The notes beneath the pieces are model-generated. The model was not told where the DNA came from. It saw only the letters and a list, made by a program, of their open reading frames with translations, and did no database searches. The position numbers and the translations under genes are program-made. Positions 48,101 to 60,102 of a DNA stretch of 64,000 bases are shown here, piece by piece. The number at the start of each line of letters is the position of its first letter. The first letter of the stretch is position 1. Origin of the DNA: Themeda triandra (taxonomy: Eukaryota > Streptophyta > Magnoliopsida > Poales > Poaceae); assembly GCA_018135685.1 (NCBI GenBank), contig JAENPR010000104.1, positions 992,001-1,056,000 of the forward strand. The letters run 5' to 3'.

Positions 48101-50117
48101 TCACCGCCGGAGTCATGGACTGAAGCCTGACGGCGGCGGCGGCCAGACCAGGCGTGAGGCGCACAACCTTTCGAGTCCAGGGCAGGGGCGCGGCTCCACT
48201 CCACCTCCACGACAACAAGATGTCTGCCCATCCACCGATCAGTGCACTGCGCTCCGATCACAATCAGATGGAACATATCCTAGGTGTATTTGAACGGCAC
48301 ATGGTGGAGAGCATGCACGATGCGATAGAGGAAGTGGGAGAACAAGGTGGAGCAACGATGCGGAAGGTATAGGGAAGGTCAAAGTTGTGGAGAAGAGGAA
48401 GGAGGAGCTAGAGAAGAAGAAAAGAGACTAATAAGGAGCAAAACCTGTGAATGGAGGGTTTTGAAGAAAAATCTCCTTTTACACGTACACATGCACCAAA
48501 TTAGCTGAGGAATAAAAAATCCGTTTTTTGGCACCAAATCGGCCAAGAATCTATTCCAACCAGACCATCATTCTCCCTTATGTCTGTTCATCGATAATCT
48601 ACAAGCTAGCCGGCTTTTATTGACTTGTATCTAATCCAATGCAGACAGAGATGCACTTGTTGTTCAACTTACCAATCAGCCGCTGCATGTTGTCCTTAAG
48701 ACCTCGATTGGCTCAGGAACTAATTTGGAGACCAATCTTACATATATAGGAAACTTTCCGTTTCCGTGACCGTGACGAGGGACAGCCGGACGGAGACCGA
48801 CAAAGAGCCAAAAGACACAGAGACGGCGATGATGCACTGACTGGACCACATCACAACTCGCATCGACCAAGGAGAGGATCAGAGGATGCTGCATAAAACC
48901 ACGTGCCAGCTAACCTACGTAACCAATGCGACGTTTGCCGTACGCTCTTGATCGACATCAGCAAAGGGTTTGCCGTGCAAACGTGTTTCTCGTGCTGCAA
49001 GCTTGCAAGGACAAAGGGAATCGCCGGAGCCGATCGACCAGCGCCCGCAGTCCTCTCCTGCCAGTAAAGCTCACCACCAGTCGGCCAAGCACGACACGGA
49101 TGAAGTACCTGTATGATAAGGTGAGCATGGAACGGATCGACACGACACACCACCATCTGCACGAAAGCCTCGGCACGGAGACTCCGAGGACAATCAGTTC
49201 GCCAAGCCAATCAGCCATCCATCATGCACGCACCGTGCAGTGCAACAACTAGTGAGGCCACACCACCCCAAGGCTGCCACTCTGGCCGGCTGTTCTTCGC
49301 TCGACATGCCGCCGCGGGGGCCTGCCTCGCTCTGCCGGTCGCACGTTGCCCGCACGTACGACGCGCTGAGGCCAGCCCGGCAGCCCCGCCCCCGACGCCC
49401 CCCGACGGCCCGACCCCAGATCCCCCGCGGCTGCCGCACTGGGGCACGGCTCGATCGTGCCAATGCCAATGGGCAATAGCGCGAAGCTGAAATTGGAGCG
49501 TTCCTCGCGGGCGACCGGGGTGTCCACCGCGTGGTGAACAGCCGCTCGCCGCCCGGGAACGGCGGGCGCCCGCGCGGGAATGCATGGATTCGCCCACCGC
49601 CCGGCCTTGTCGCGGCCCGGCCTTGTCGCGTTGGGGCGCAACGCGAGCAGGCACACGTGCCGAATCGGCTTTTTCCGCGGGGGGCCTCACGAGCGGACAG
49701 AGCCATATGCCCCCGATGATTCGGTGCACTGTGCGGGGCGGCGGATTCGGTTAATCTGTGTGCTACGAGCGTCAGCTGGATAGTGCCGGGTACTGTGCAG
49801 ATAAGGACGTGATGGAAAGGCCAAGGAAATGTGAACCTCCATACGTGTCGACCGGTGAATGGAGCTTACTTGGGCACATGACACAGCCTGATGAGAGTGG
49901 TACTCGGAAATGCCGTGTCGAGTACGTACGAGTATCGACTGAGGTCGTTTTCCAATTATGATACCGTTTTTTGTTTTTTTATCGAAATATGAAAGCAACA
50001 ATTTATTTTAGCACACACATCTTTTACCATTTTTCATTAGTTATATTTGTAACTTGTGAGGGTTTGTTCGTGCAGTGATATATATTCATGAAAACAGTAG
50101 CGGCGGAGAAAAGTGTA
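45170..50117. other. intergenic region, no gene recognised
   Basis: AT-rich to about 47.8 kb, then several GC-rich patches (47.9-48.3 and 49.2-49.7 kb). The patches give long open frames on both strands but no domain, splice pattern or codon structure. A G/C-rich segment near 47920-47970 looks like transposon debris. Upstream control DNA of the P450 gene lies near 45.2 kb. Confidence 0.5.
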
Positions 50118-50350
50118 CTCCCTCCATTCTAAATCATAAGTATTTTTCAACTTTTGCAGAGCAAAACATCTTATAATTTTAACTAAAACTATAGATAAAA
50201 TTATAAAGATATATGACATTAAATAAGTTTAGTATGAAAATACAACTAATAAAGAATCTAATAATACTTAGTTTAAGTTATAAATTTGATTAACCTTGAG
50301 ATGATTTGACTCACTACGAAAATTGAAATGACTTATAATTTATGATGGAG
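50118..50350. mobile_element. Stowaway-like MITE (233 bp)
   Basis: Starts CTCCCTCCATTCTAAATCAT; the opposite end reads CTCCATCATAAATTATAAGT on the complement. TA flanks both ends. AT-rich interior without coding capacity. The right terminus is more diverged than usual. It lies 34 bp from the Harbinger target site. Confidence 0.75.
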
Positions 50351-51884
50351 TACAGAAGAGGTGCTGAACTAGATAAGGGGTGCTAAGACCGTCCGCACTG
50401 GGTACGGTGAAGGCGAACGCTACAACGCCACCTCAGCTTTTACCGTTCGAAACGTCCCGCAGCGGGGTTCTGTAAACGCGGACGAGCGGCCGTCGGAGCG
50501 GTATTCCCAGCGTCTTGGCGTTCGCTCGGTATTGCCTATGGCCCACGTCCCGGCCAACGGTCCCCGCCCAAATCGCCGATCCGGAAGCCGTCCGCCGTCC
50601 CGCGCCCGGCCCCCGCCGTCGCGCGCAGTCCGAGCCCCGCCCCCTTCCCGGCCCTCAACGGAGTCGCGTCGCCGTCGCGCCCTCCCGGCTTCGGTCCCGC
50701 CCCCGCTCGCCGCCGGCGTCGCGCTCCCGTCCTGGCGTCCGGCCCTCGCGGCGGGGCTGCGGGAGGCGGAAGGCGCCGGTTGGGGGCGATCTCGCGCCAG
50801 TCCGGCTTCCCCAAGGTCCAAGCCGCCGGTGTCGAGGAAGGCCGCCGCGAGCCCATCTTCTCGACTGACGGCGCCCGGCCCGACGGCGCCCACCACCCCA
50901 GACGTCTGCCTCCACACCTTCACGGCGACGTCAGTGAAGAGGGCGCCTCTGGTGGCGCCGAAGCAGCGAAGCCCATCCTGGACAACGAAAGTGTCCCCCC
51001 TACATCGGGGGACCTCGGAGTTGGGGCTGAGGAGCAGGAGGCCCGGCACCTGCAGAAGCGGAGGCGGCGAGATTCGCAGATCCAGGGAGCTACATCTGAG
51101 GAGAGCTCCACCGCGCACTCCCGTCGTCGTCCTGCCCCACTGAGGTGTGTGTACTTCGCCACCCCAGCAAGTTAAGCTCCATTGACAAAGTACTTTACTG
51201 CTAGGTTGAGATATAAACCTTTTGCCATTTATAATTGAGTTCCAAAGAATGGAAATGAAGCAAAGATAGCAGTATATTGTTAATGAGCATGTTAGTTAAA
51301 TATGGCACCCTTTTGTTCTATTGGTGATTACATTGGTCTGCAGCAAGAAGCTGCAAAAACCACCAGTAGGTGTACAATAGTGTCATTGTGTCAGCCAAGA
51401 GATGTTTAATGCACTATGTGAACCCTCCTTGCTCTGCTCTGGTGACTGCCAAGAGACAATGCCCTAGTGGTGGCTTTGATTTCTTTCCATATTTATGTTC
51501 AGTTCGTTCAACCTGCCTGCTTAGTAGTATCCCACCTACTTGATGCTTAATGCACTATGTGAAACATTATGCCTATGAGATGTTTGATCAGTGGACCAGC
51601 ATGTTAGTTTGTATGATGCATTTAGGTTCCATTGTTGTGTCACATATATATATGAATATATGATTTTGTATCCATATATTGTCAATATTAAGTACAAGTG
51701 ATGGCCGATCTTGCTTGCTAGTAACTGGATTAACAACCGTTAGGCGACTCTCTTGATTTGTTCTTACCTGGCACATCGCAACTAGGTCATTTTGTACAAG
51801 ATGGAGAATTGTTATTTAAAATGCAGTATACAGTATACTAGTGATTTTGCAACACTTATTTACCTTTTGTGCATCTTATTCTAG

Positions 51885-53246
51885 GATGGACCCTAGCCAG
51901 TCCAATGCTTTGGTGACGGATCACATGGGCAATTTTCTGGTGGCAACATGAATGGGCAATTTTCTGGAAGCAACATGAATGGGCAATTTTCAGTGCCAAC
52001 ATGAATGCATACCAGCCTGCCTGGAACCCATACATGTATCAAGGCTGGTTCCCCCAAGGATTACAACCCGGTCCACCAAATGTTGCAATGATGAACCCAA
52101 GTGGCTATGTTCCAGAAGGTTTACAGCAGCCTGAAATAGCAGGAGCAAATGTCCAGCAGGCAGATGTGCAGGAAGTGGAAGCTCCCACAGAGAAAACAAG
52201 GAAGAAAAAACTTGGCACTAGAATAAAGTTGGGTAACTTCAATCCAGATGAAGATAAAAACCTTGTCAAGTCATGGCTTGAAGTTAGTTGTGACCCAATT
52301 ACAAATACCGGGCAAAAATTTTCCCGCATGTGGGAGAGGATAATGGAACGGTACAATTTGAGGAGAGCATCCTTCCCAGAGAGAAGTGTGAGGTCCCTAC
52401 AGAGCCGTTGGGACACAATCAAGACTGAATGTTTGCTGTTTGCATCCTACTATGCAGCTACCATTCGAGAGAATCCTAGCGGAATGTCGGATGCCGATAA
52501 GGTTTGCTTTTTTGTGCGAGTAAGTTGACATTCGGTGTTTAATTATGTTTCAATCTATGCTAACACATTTATTTGTGATGCGTAGACCACTCATGCAGAG
52601 GGAACTATAGTGCTGTCAATGAGAAAAAAGTTTGGTTACTCGCATTGTTGGGAGTTGAAGGATGCGCCCAAATGGGCGAGATCCTATTGCCTGTATCGTA
52701 CCGCCAGAGGTGAAGGATTTGGGGGAGAAAGTGCCGCGGTCGTGGACCTTGAAGGGGACCAGTCTACCCCAATTCGATCAGAGCCCAAGCAACGAGGCCT
52801 ATGGGCGGATGCAGCCAAAGCGGCGAGGAAGAAAGCAAATTCCGATGCGGCCTCAACATCTTCTCGCCGAGTACGCGGCGAAATTGCAAGATCTTTCATT
52901 GCAAAAAGTATCTATCATGCAAGAGGAATCAACGCGTAAGAATTCTCGTTTCCAGCAGCTTGCCTCCAACGATGAGAAGCGTTACGAGGAACATCGAAGA
53001 CACAATGAATCATTGTTACAACACAATGAAGCAATGTTGAAGATGGAGCAGCAGAAGTTTGAGTTCATGCTTAAGCAACACGAGGAAGAAAAGCGGGAAA
53101 AGGAGAAGAAAGAAGATGAAAGGATCCTCAGCATTGATCTAGATACATGCAACCCATCACTGCGTGCTTACTACCAGATGTGTCGGGAAGAAATACTTGA
53201 GAGGAAAGCTGCAAGCCGCCGAAGCAGTGAAGTGCCGAAGGAGTGA
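51885..53246 (+). pseudogene. Harbinger ORF1 (Myb/SANT-like and NAM-associated C-terminal domain), frameshifted
   Basis: ORF1 proteins bind DNA and help import the transposase into the nucleus. ATG at 51885 starts MDPSQSNALV. A 27-bp triplicated segment (51925-52004) with one base missing in the third copy breaks the frame. From 52001 the frame MNAYQPAWNPYMYQGWFP is open and carries the trihelix/Myb-like part: FNPDEDKNLVKSWLEVSCDP, then MWERIMERYNLRR and RSLQSRWDTIKTEC. A donor at 52513 (GATAAG/GTTTGC) and an acceptor near 52586 (GCGTAG/ACCACT) define an intron. In exon 2 the homologous frame switches at least three times (LKDAPKW, then VPPEVKDLGE, then VVDLEGDQSTP, then AEYAAKLQDLSLQKVSIMQE). 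It ends in a Lys/Glu-rich coiled coil at 53246. Confidence 0.8.
51925..52004 (+). repeat. three 27-bp tandem units in ORF1
   Basis: ATGGGCAATTTTCTGG plus CAACATGA repeats at 51925, 51952 and 51979, encoding a Gly-Gln-Phe-Ser-Gly-Ser-Asn-Met-Asn repeat. The third unit has 26 bp and so shifts the frame. Confidence 0.85.
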
Positions 53247-53925
53247 GGGGCCTTGAAGAACATGGATTGGAGCAGCTGTGATTCATTTGTCTGTCATTCA
53301 TTTATTTGTCGCTCTTCTTGTCGGACTGTAATTCATTTGTCAGGAGAACATTCCCATTCGTGGAGGACTGTAATTTATTTGTCTCACATTTGAGAACTTA
53401 TGTATTTGTTTGTCAATTGAGAACATTATGTATCATTTGACGATTGTAATTTATTTGAGGACATGTATTTGTCATATGAGAACTTATATATCATTTGTTT
53501 GTCAATTGAGAACATTCAGCTTATTTATCATGTTGAGGCTGTGTTTGTATATGGCCGTTGCATCATGCACTTATGTTTCAATGAAGAACTGAATGGGAAC
53601 ATGCTGTCCAATTTTTCAAAAAATTACTGAGATGGAGTTCATAATATGATACTTCGGAAAACATCTTTGTCCAATTTTTTCAAAAATACCGAGATGAAGT
53701 ACATAATTGGCATAATTGAACCAAACTTCGAGAAAACACACAAGGCAACACAATATGATAACTGAGGCACATATATGATAACTCAGAATGACATTCGATA
53801 ACAACACAAGATTTTTCTTGTTTCAATACATCCCATGAGGTGGTGCAATACATAAGTACGAACACATATCTAGTAGATTGTACAGGTTGGAAAAACATAT
53901 ATTTGAAATGCTCTATTTCTTCTTA

Positions 53926-54037
53926 TCAGCTTTCTCTTTGCAATCTTCAGAGCAAGCTTGTCCTTGCCAACCTTCAGAACATCAGCTTTCTCTTTGCAAT
54001 CTTCAGAGCACGCTTGTCCTTGCCAACCTTTAGAACC
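53926..54037. repeat. 56-bp tandem duplication between the two Harbinger genes
   Basis: TCAGCTTTCTCTTTGCAATC and the following CTTGTCCTTGCCAACCTT occur at 53926-53981 and again at 53982-54037 with few changes. On the minus strand they read Lys/Arg-rich (VGKDKRALKIAKRK). Confidence 0.85.
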
Positions 54038-54267
54038 TCATGTCTAGTAGGTTTTACATCACATTGACCAACACATGTCTAGTAGATTACACTGAACACC
54101 AGCAACCTCTCTCATCAGGCCCTAACCGTGGACACCCTCTTCGTTGCTTTCTGCATACATGAACAATGCCTCTTGCACATTAGCTATTAGTACAAAAATG
54201 CAAGGTAAATCATAAAAGACAAATGAAGTAGAAGGGACAAGCGAGACCTTGCACTTGCTCGTAGACT

Positions 54268-55641
54268 CTACTGGCTCGCTTGAGAGCCCCGCCTCATCCG
54301 GTGGTGCTCGATGAGATCACGTTGTAGCCGACTATGTGTGTTTGGGTCACGAAGCTTATGGTGTGCAGCAACAAATGCCCGACGGTATGGAGTGTTGTTG
54401 TATGGAACTGCAACATCTCCAATGTTTTGAAAATCCGTATTCCCAGCATTGTGTTGTTCATCCTCCACGATCATGTTATGCAAAATTATGCAAGTCATCA
54501 TGATATCGTTCAGCTGCGAACGATCCCAACCATATGCGGGTCCTCGGATCACCGCAAACCGAGATTGCAGGACACCAAATGCACGCTCAATATCCTTGCG
54601 TGCACTTTCCTGTTGTGTGGCAAAGTGTTGTTTCTTCACCGACGTGGGGTATTTAATACTCTTAACAAAGGCTGCCCAATCAGGATAAATCCCATCAGCA
54701 AGGTAGTACCCGATGTCATACGTCCTTCCGTTCACTTCAAATGAGACCGGAACTGAACGACCCCTTACGTAAGACGAGAAAACCGGGGATCTATGAAGGA
54801 CGTTAATGTCATTGTTACTACCAGGCATGCCAAAGTAAGCATGCCAAATCCATAGATCATGCGAGGCAACCGCCTCTAAGATCATGGTTGGATGCTTATC
54901 CCTGCCCGTGAACTGACCCTTCCAAGCTGCTGGGCAATTTTTCCACTTCCAATGCATGCAGTCAATGCTACCCAGCATCCCCGGGAACCCACGTTCCTCA
55001 CCCTCTTGAAGAAGCCTAGCTATATCGGCGGCGTTGGGTGCCCCGAGGTACGATCCCCGAAAACCTCGACGACCGCCCGACGTAAATGTTGCAAAGATTG
55101 TCGAGCGGTTGACTCACCAATACGCACATACTCGTCAACGGCATCCGCTGGGACACCGTAAGTGAGAATGCGCAAAGCAGCGACACACTCTCGAGCAGCC
55201 GATAGTCCCTCCTTGCCACGGGCATCAGGCTTCTTCTTGAAATAGTTATCATGATTTTTAACCGCCTCTTTAATGCGCTTGAACAAATGTCGCCTCATTC
55301 GGAACTGCAAAAATAGTTTAGGTATGAGCAACTATATGACATTGAGTGATCCATATTGCAAGTATACCGAACATTACCTTCGACGGAACCTGTTTGTCAC
55401 TATATACTGGATTTGGACCAAAGTAGTCGGCTTTGATCCTCCTGTGACCAGAAGGAAGGTCCCTCTTGCGAATTACCTTTGGTGGCGCATCAGATCGACG
55501 GCGCCTGCTACAACTCTCAGATTCAACCAGCTGGTTGTATGCCAAGATCTCCGCTTCGTCATCATCACACATGAAAATAGTGTCATCGTCTTCCTCCTCC
55601 ATCATCCATTGTCTCATAAAGGAGTTTGAGTAGGGCTCCAT
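54268..55641 (-). pseudogene. PIF/Harbinger DDE transposase, one frameshift
   Basis: Catalyses excision and integration of the element. Exon 1 is 55641-55378, starting MEPYSNSFMRQWMMEEEDDD. Exon 2 is 55304-54268; its borders GTCGAAG/GTAATG and TTTTTGCAG/TTCCG fit GT-AG. Exon 2 begins FRMRRHLFKRIKEAV and contains ESTARQSLQHLRRAVVEVFG. The DDE_Tnp_4-type catalytic domain follows: LGSIDCMHWKWKNCP (first Asp), MPGSNNDINVLHRS (second Asp) and ARKDIERAFGVLQSRF (the Glu). A missing base between 55050 and 55051 throws the frame off just before the GxPxxADIARLL segment. This is the only disabling change seen in this gene. Confidence 0.9.
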
Positions 55642-56601
55642 GGCGTGGCTGCCGGATGAGGTTCAGCTCACTGAAATTCAAAAGGCTACATCTCATGACA
55701 CAAACACCAAGCAAAGAATAACATACTAGGAAATATTTGTGTTAACACCAGGTAATGAAATATAGTAACTAGCTATCTGTACTAATATAATTAATGAAAA
55801 AAAACAGGGCACCTATTGAGTCATTCATTCAACATCCAAAGTAATGAATTCTCTAAAAGTACAGGCTTCAAATGGCAGCAAGAACCGAACTACTCCATTC
55901 AAACAGGTAGTACAAACTAATATGCAGTTGTCTGAGAACCTCAAATGGCAGCAAGAACCCAACTAATTTTTCTTTCCTCCATCCCAACATTGCTTCCTAT
56001 CAATTATTTGTGCAAGCTATTCATCTAACAAATCGCTACCTACCAGCTCAAATAGGAAAATATCATACAAATGAACTCACCAAAGGCTGCAGAACTCCAC
56101 ACCAACAGAAAGATGGGGAGACCACCGGCAGATCCTCCGGCGCGAGAGCTCTGCACTCTGCTGCTGTTGGTGTGGCAGAACGCCGGCGGCTGACAGCGGC
56201 ACGGCGGGGACGCGCACGCCGGAGTCGCGCCGGCGGAGCGCTGCAGCGCCCGTGCCCGTCCGGCGCGGAGCGAGGAGTGCGGGCGCGGAGGAGGACGGCC
56301 GGGGCAGAGCGCGGGGAGGATGGGGTCCTGGCCGGGGCAGAGCGCGGGGAGGAGCAGGAGGAGGGAGCAGAGGAGCGGTGGGCGGCGGCGCTGTGCCCTG
56401 CGCTGCGAGACGGGAGGAAGAAAATGGGTTGGGGAGGAAAGGATAAATAAATCCTGACGTGTGGGACCCACGAAGTGGTAGTTGATATAGAGAATGGATA
56501 GAGTATGGATGAGTGCGGAGAAACTTTATATAGAGTAGTGACTAGGACAGAATATTTCTTTTGGGGATGATTTTAGGGTAGCATGAGTGCAGGTAGTCTA
56601 A

Positions 56602-57950
56602 GTTGATTGAAAATAGAGTATAGATTATACGAGGATCTAAAGGCAAAGGCAGCACCTGTCCTCGCTCCCACTCCACACATGAAAAAGAAAGCAACTACGT
56701 CATGATGAAATAATTATTTTTAGAAAGGGACACTTTAGGCATTATTATCCGTGTGCAAGTTTAACATTCTTTCTGCCCCTTTTTATGGGAGCATTATAAT
56801 TTTGATAGGAACACTTTCCTGTTCGGTGTTGATAATCAATCAAATAATATGCATGTTAGACTATCACATTTATATCTATATATTAATTTCCAATCCTTCG
56901 ATAATAAGGCATTAATTCATATAAATGAATGACTATAATATAATCCATCCATAGCTCTAGTTCTTTTCTTTTGGGGTAAAAAAGTTGAGATCAACTTGTA
57001 CAACATTGCCATTGACTATCATTAACTCTTAAAGTATTTTTTGGCACTAAGGTAGCATGCATATATAGATCAGCCTTATTTATTGAAGTATTTATTTAAA
57101 AAAATTGGTATTTACTAAAATTATATATTATAATAGAAAACCGTACTCGAGACCAGGCTTTGGAGACTGTTATTCTCTAAAATGACAAATACTAGGGAGT
57201 TGGAGGGGACATGCATGGGATCGATCGCCAATTATAGCTCTAAAGACTCTGTTTTTTCTCGATGGCCAATTATAGCTCTCAAGACTTAATTTATAAAATT
57301 CCAACGTAGCTTGTAAAAACAGCAAAGAAGTACTACCTCGGTCACAATATATTTGACACATTTAATTTTGCACGTCTTTGATGTGTATCTTTGACCATAA
57401 TTTCTTTTAGAATATTTTCCTAAAATTACTCCAAATTACTAGCTTTTATAAGGTTTTAAAGACAAATCTACACTTAACTTACATGTTTCCAAACAAAAAT
57501 AATCCGACAGTTATTGATGTTTGTAGGTTTTGAAGACTTGACCAAATCTTATCTAAAGAATATATTTTATGAGAAGAAATAATTGATTAAGATGTCAATA
57601 GTCAGAGTTTGTCAAAAAAAAATGTCGATGGTCAGCTTTGAGAGAGGTTTTGTTTACATTATCAACTTCATATTAATTTTCTTGATTACTGATTGGTACT
57701 ACTTGGATGACACACAGACACATCCCACATGGACCGTGCTACACATATTCACACTAGCTCGTGACTGTACCCTCTGTAACTCCAGATGCCAGGATATAGG
57801 AGGAATTGAATCATCATGTTTCGTCACCTGACAAAAGGCAGTCCCCGTCTATACAACATTCATACATGCATGCAAACACATTACCCAAATTTAACTAGAG
57901 AGTAAATTGCCAGGCTTTGCTATTTCAGTTATGTTTTGAGAAGAATTTAG
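56602..57950. other. intergenic region, no gene recognised
   Basis: AT-rich. CCAATTATAGCTCT words are repeated near 57226 and 57266. A possible MITE end (CTACCTCGGTCACAATATAT near 57335) has no matching partner found. No coding features. Confidence 0.5.
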
Positions 57951-57992
57951 CACAGTGAATTAGTGACACAGCACAGTGAATTAGTGACACAG
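57951..57992 (+). repeat. perfect 21-bp tandem duplication
   Basis: The 21-bp unit beginning CACAGTGAATTAGTGACACA occurs twice without a gap, and a partial third copy (TTAGTGACACA) lies at about 58036. Confidence 0.9.
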
Positions 57993-58273
57993 GCTGTTTA
58001 ATGAAATACGTGCAAACCCGTGGTCTCAAAAAAAATTAGTGACACAATGAGTTAGTGATGGATGGTTTCTACTGAGAATTATATCAGTTTACTTTCTACA
58101 ACCAAAGTAACATGATTGGACCGCAGTCTTTGCGGCTCTTCTTCCATGCATCTGAATAGCACGAACACATGTCCCTGGTAGGGCCCTACCAACACTATGA
58201 TTGCTTGTGTGATAATACGCAGGAGGATCCAGATCACTCTTTCTACCCCCTTTATTTTTCTGAGACATTTGTT

Positions 58274-58505
58274 GATTGTCCTTCTATTTGTTTTCCGTCA
58301 CAAAGACATTACAAATTCATACAGGTCCTCTCATGGTAATGGGGAGCGCTATCCCTGGACCCCATTGCTTTTTTCCTAAGACATCTCACAAAGACACCAA
58401 AGATTCGTAGGTCCTCTCATGGTAATGGAGAGCGTCGCAATTACCATGAGAGGACATGTGAATCTGTGGTGTCTTTTTGTGAGGGGGGCAAAGAGACGGA
58501 CAATC
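58274..58505. repeat. fold-back array: two direct arms and one inverted arm
   Basis: Arm 1 (58274-58345) and arm 2 (about 58376-58426) are direct copies, both containing GGTCCTCTCATGGTAATGG. Arm 3 (58440-58505) is their inverted complement, with CCATGAGAGGAC. Arms 2 and 3 form a stem of about 42 bp with a 13-bp loop (58427-58439). Confidence 0.85.
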
Positions 58506-58844
58506 ATGACCCTAGCAACGCTGATGCACGTGCATAGTGCACCCAGAGTGCTAGAGAAACCTAAACCATTGATGTCTACTCAATATGAGTGAAATATCTA
58601 CTCGATCTCGTTTAGGCCTTCATGGCTTCCATGTATTATAACTTTTAGTAATGTCTTATTTGCCTTTCTAAACTTGTCTTCATAAAAAAAAACCTTCAAA
58701 CCCGAATATTAGACAACTAACCTCTCTTATAATATTTAAAATTGAATAAACTGCCCATCTAAAATAGTTTGATAGTGGAGTTGACACATGTGGCACATGG
58801 ACTCCCTATGTTTTTTTTGCTTATTTAGTTATGTCATATTTATT
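58506..58844. other. intergenic, no feature recognised
   Basis: AT-rich DNA with no ORF or repeat that I can support. Confidence 0.5.
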
Positions 58845-59520
58845 AAATATTTGGGCTCCTAAATAATCTTAATAAAAAATTCAACTAGGAAATTTAGATG
58901 TCTTCAAACAGTAAAAAAATTGACATAGAGCATGTCTCCCTTTGAACTTTTCTAAAAAAAAATATTTGAATTCATAGTCATAGAGTTTAAAATGAATATT
59001 TGGGATCTAAATGATCTATAACAAAAAGGATTCTCAACCACAAGTTATATGTTGCACTCATAAACTCTGGTGTAAATCATGCCAATTTTGAAGTTGTTTG
59101 AGAATTTTAAAAAATAAAATAGAAGAAACTAAAATACATATTTTAACCTATAAATGTTATCATAAAAAATATGTCAATGATAGAGTTATAGTTACATTTA
59201 GAGCTACACCTTTAGTATAAAAATGATATTTTTAAATCCTATAATGCGAAAGCGAATATTTTGGCTTCTACATGATCTCGAAAAGAAGTTTTAAAAAGAA
59301 AAGTTGTAGAGATCCAATTGACAACTACAATTTTGGTGTAGCTCAAAAATTTCAATTTCATAATCTGGTAACTTAATGAATATTTGAGCCTCTAAAAGAT
59401 CACAAATAATAAGGTTTTCAATTATAAAGTCATAGATCATGTTGATCTCTATAATTTTGGTATTAAAGTTTGAATTTAGCCTACCTCATATGAAATGATT
59501 ATGATTTTCTGACATAAGGT
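58845..59520 (+). repeat. diverged repeat family, four copies
   Basis: A heading like GAATATTTGGGCTTCTAAAT followed by GATCT recurs near 58845, 58994, 59253 and 59378. Similar trailing text follows about a Gly/Thr-like 'CTACAATTTTGGTGTA' block. Spacing is 125-260 bp and the copies are strongly diverged. Probably internal repeats of an old transposon. Confidence 0.45.
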
Positions 59521-60102
59521 AAGGAAAGGGATCCCACTTGACATTGGGGTTCTACCACCGTGTCAACAAAAACACCGAAAAATCACTTTAAAATAGATTT
59601 TAACTATTAATTTATCTTATCTTAAACTCCTATAAAGCTAATGCCCACTAGCTTATTTCTCTAGCCTCTCCTTAAGCCACATCATCATTCACTTCCTTCT
59701 CTCCTATCCTTGCATGCAAAGTGGATGACTATTTTTAGAAATGCATGCACAAGCCAAGCATGCTAGCTGCACTAAATCCTTGCCATTTCTCATGTGATCT
59801 CGTAGCCTCTCCACCTTCCAAGTCCACTAACAGCCACACGTTCAAAATTCATCCGCTCAACCTCTATCCACCGTGAGGCAATACAGCAATGCCTCACACG
59901 GCCATGTGCATTAATGAAGATTTTGTTTAATCGGAGTTTGCAAGGTTGAAGTATTGGTTCATATGATCATTCTATCCCTTTGATTATTGATTCGACAGAA
60001 ATTGGATTCCATCCGATCTATGAGGCACGTTACTCTAACCACAAGGTACATCAAGATGCTTATCTCACTTCCCTCAAATACACAACAATTGCACTATGTC
60101 TT
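59521..60102. other. intergenic, no feature recognised
   Basis: No coding or repeat structure that I can support. Confidence 0.5.

Larger units (their letters stand above)
50387..56598. mobile_element. PIF/Harbinger DNA transposon, full length (6212 bp)
   Basis: The left end GACCGTCCGCACTGG and the right end (complement GACTACCTGCACTCA) form imperfect terminal inverted repeats. Both are flanked by the direct repeat TAA (50384-50386 and 56599-56601), the 3-bp target duplication of this superfamily. Inside are the two expected convergent genes, a Myb/SANT-like ORF1 on plus and a DDE transposase on minus. GC-rich leaders lie near each end. Both genes carry frameshifts, so the copy is probably inactive unless the errors are sequencing artefacts. 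Confidence 0.9.

Noticed and set aside
49194..49730. Long overlapping open frames on both strands
   Set aside because: GC-rich DNA with Arg/Pro/Gly-rich translations, no domain, no splice sites or conserved-looking motif; treated as non-coding.
50420..51175. Several open frames of 100-230 codons
   Set aside because: They lie in the GC-rich leader of the Harbinger element, read equally well on both strands and do not match ORF1 proteins.
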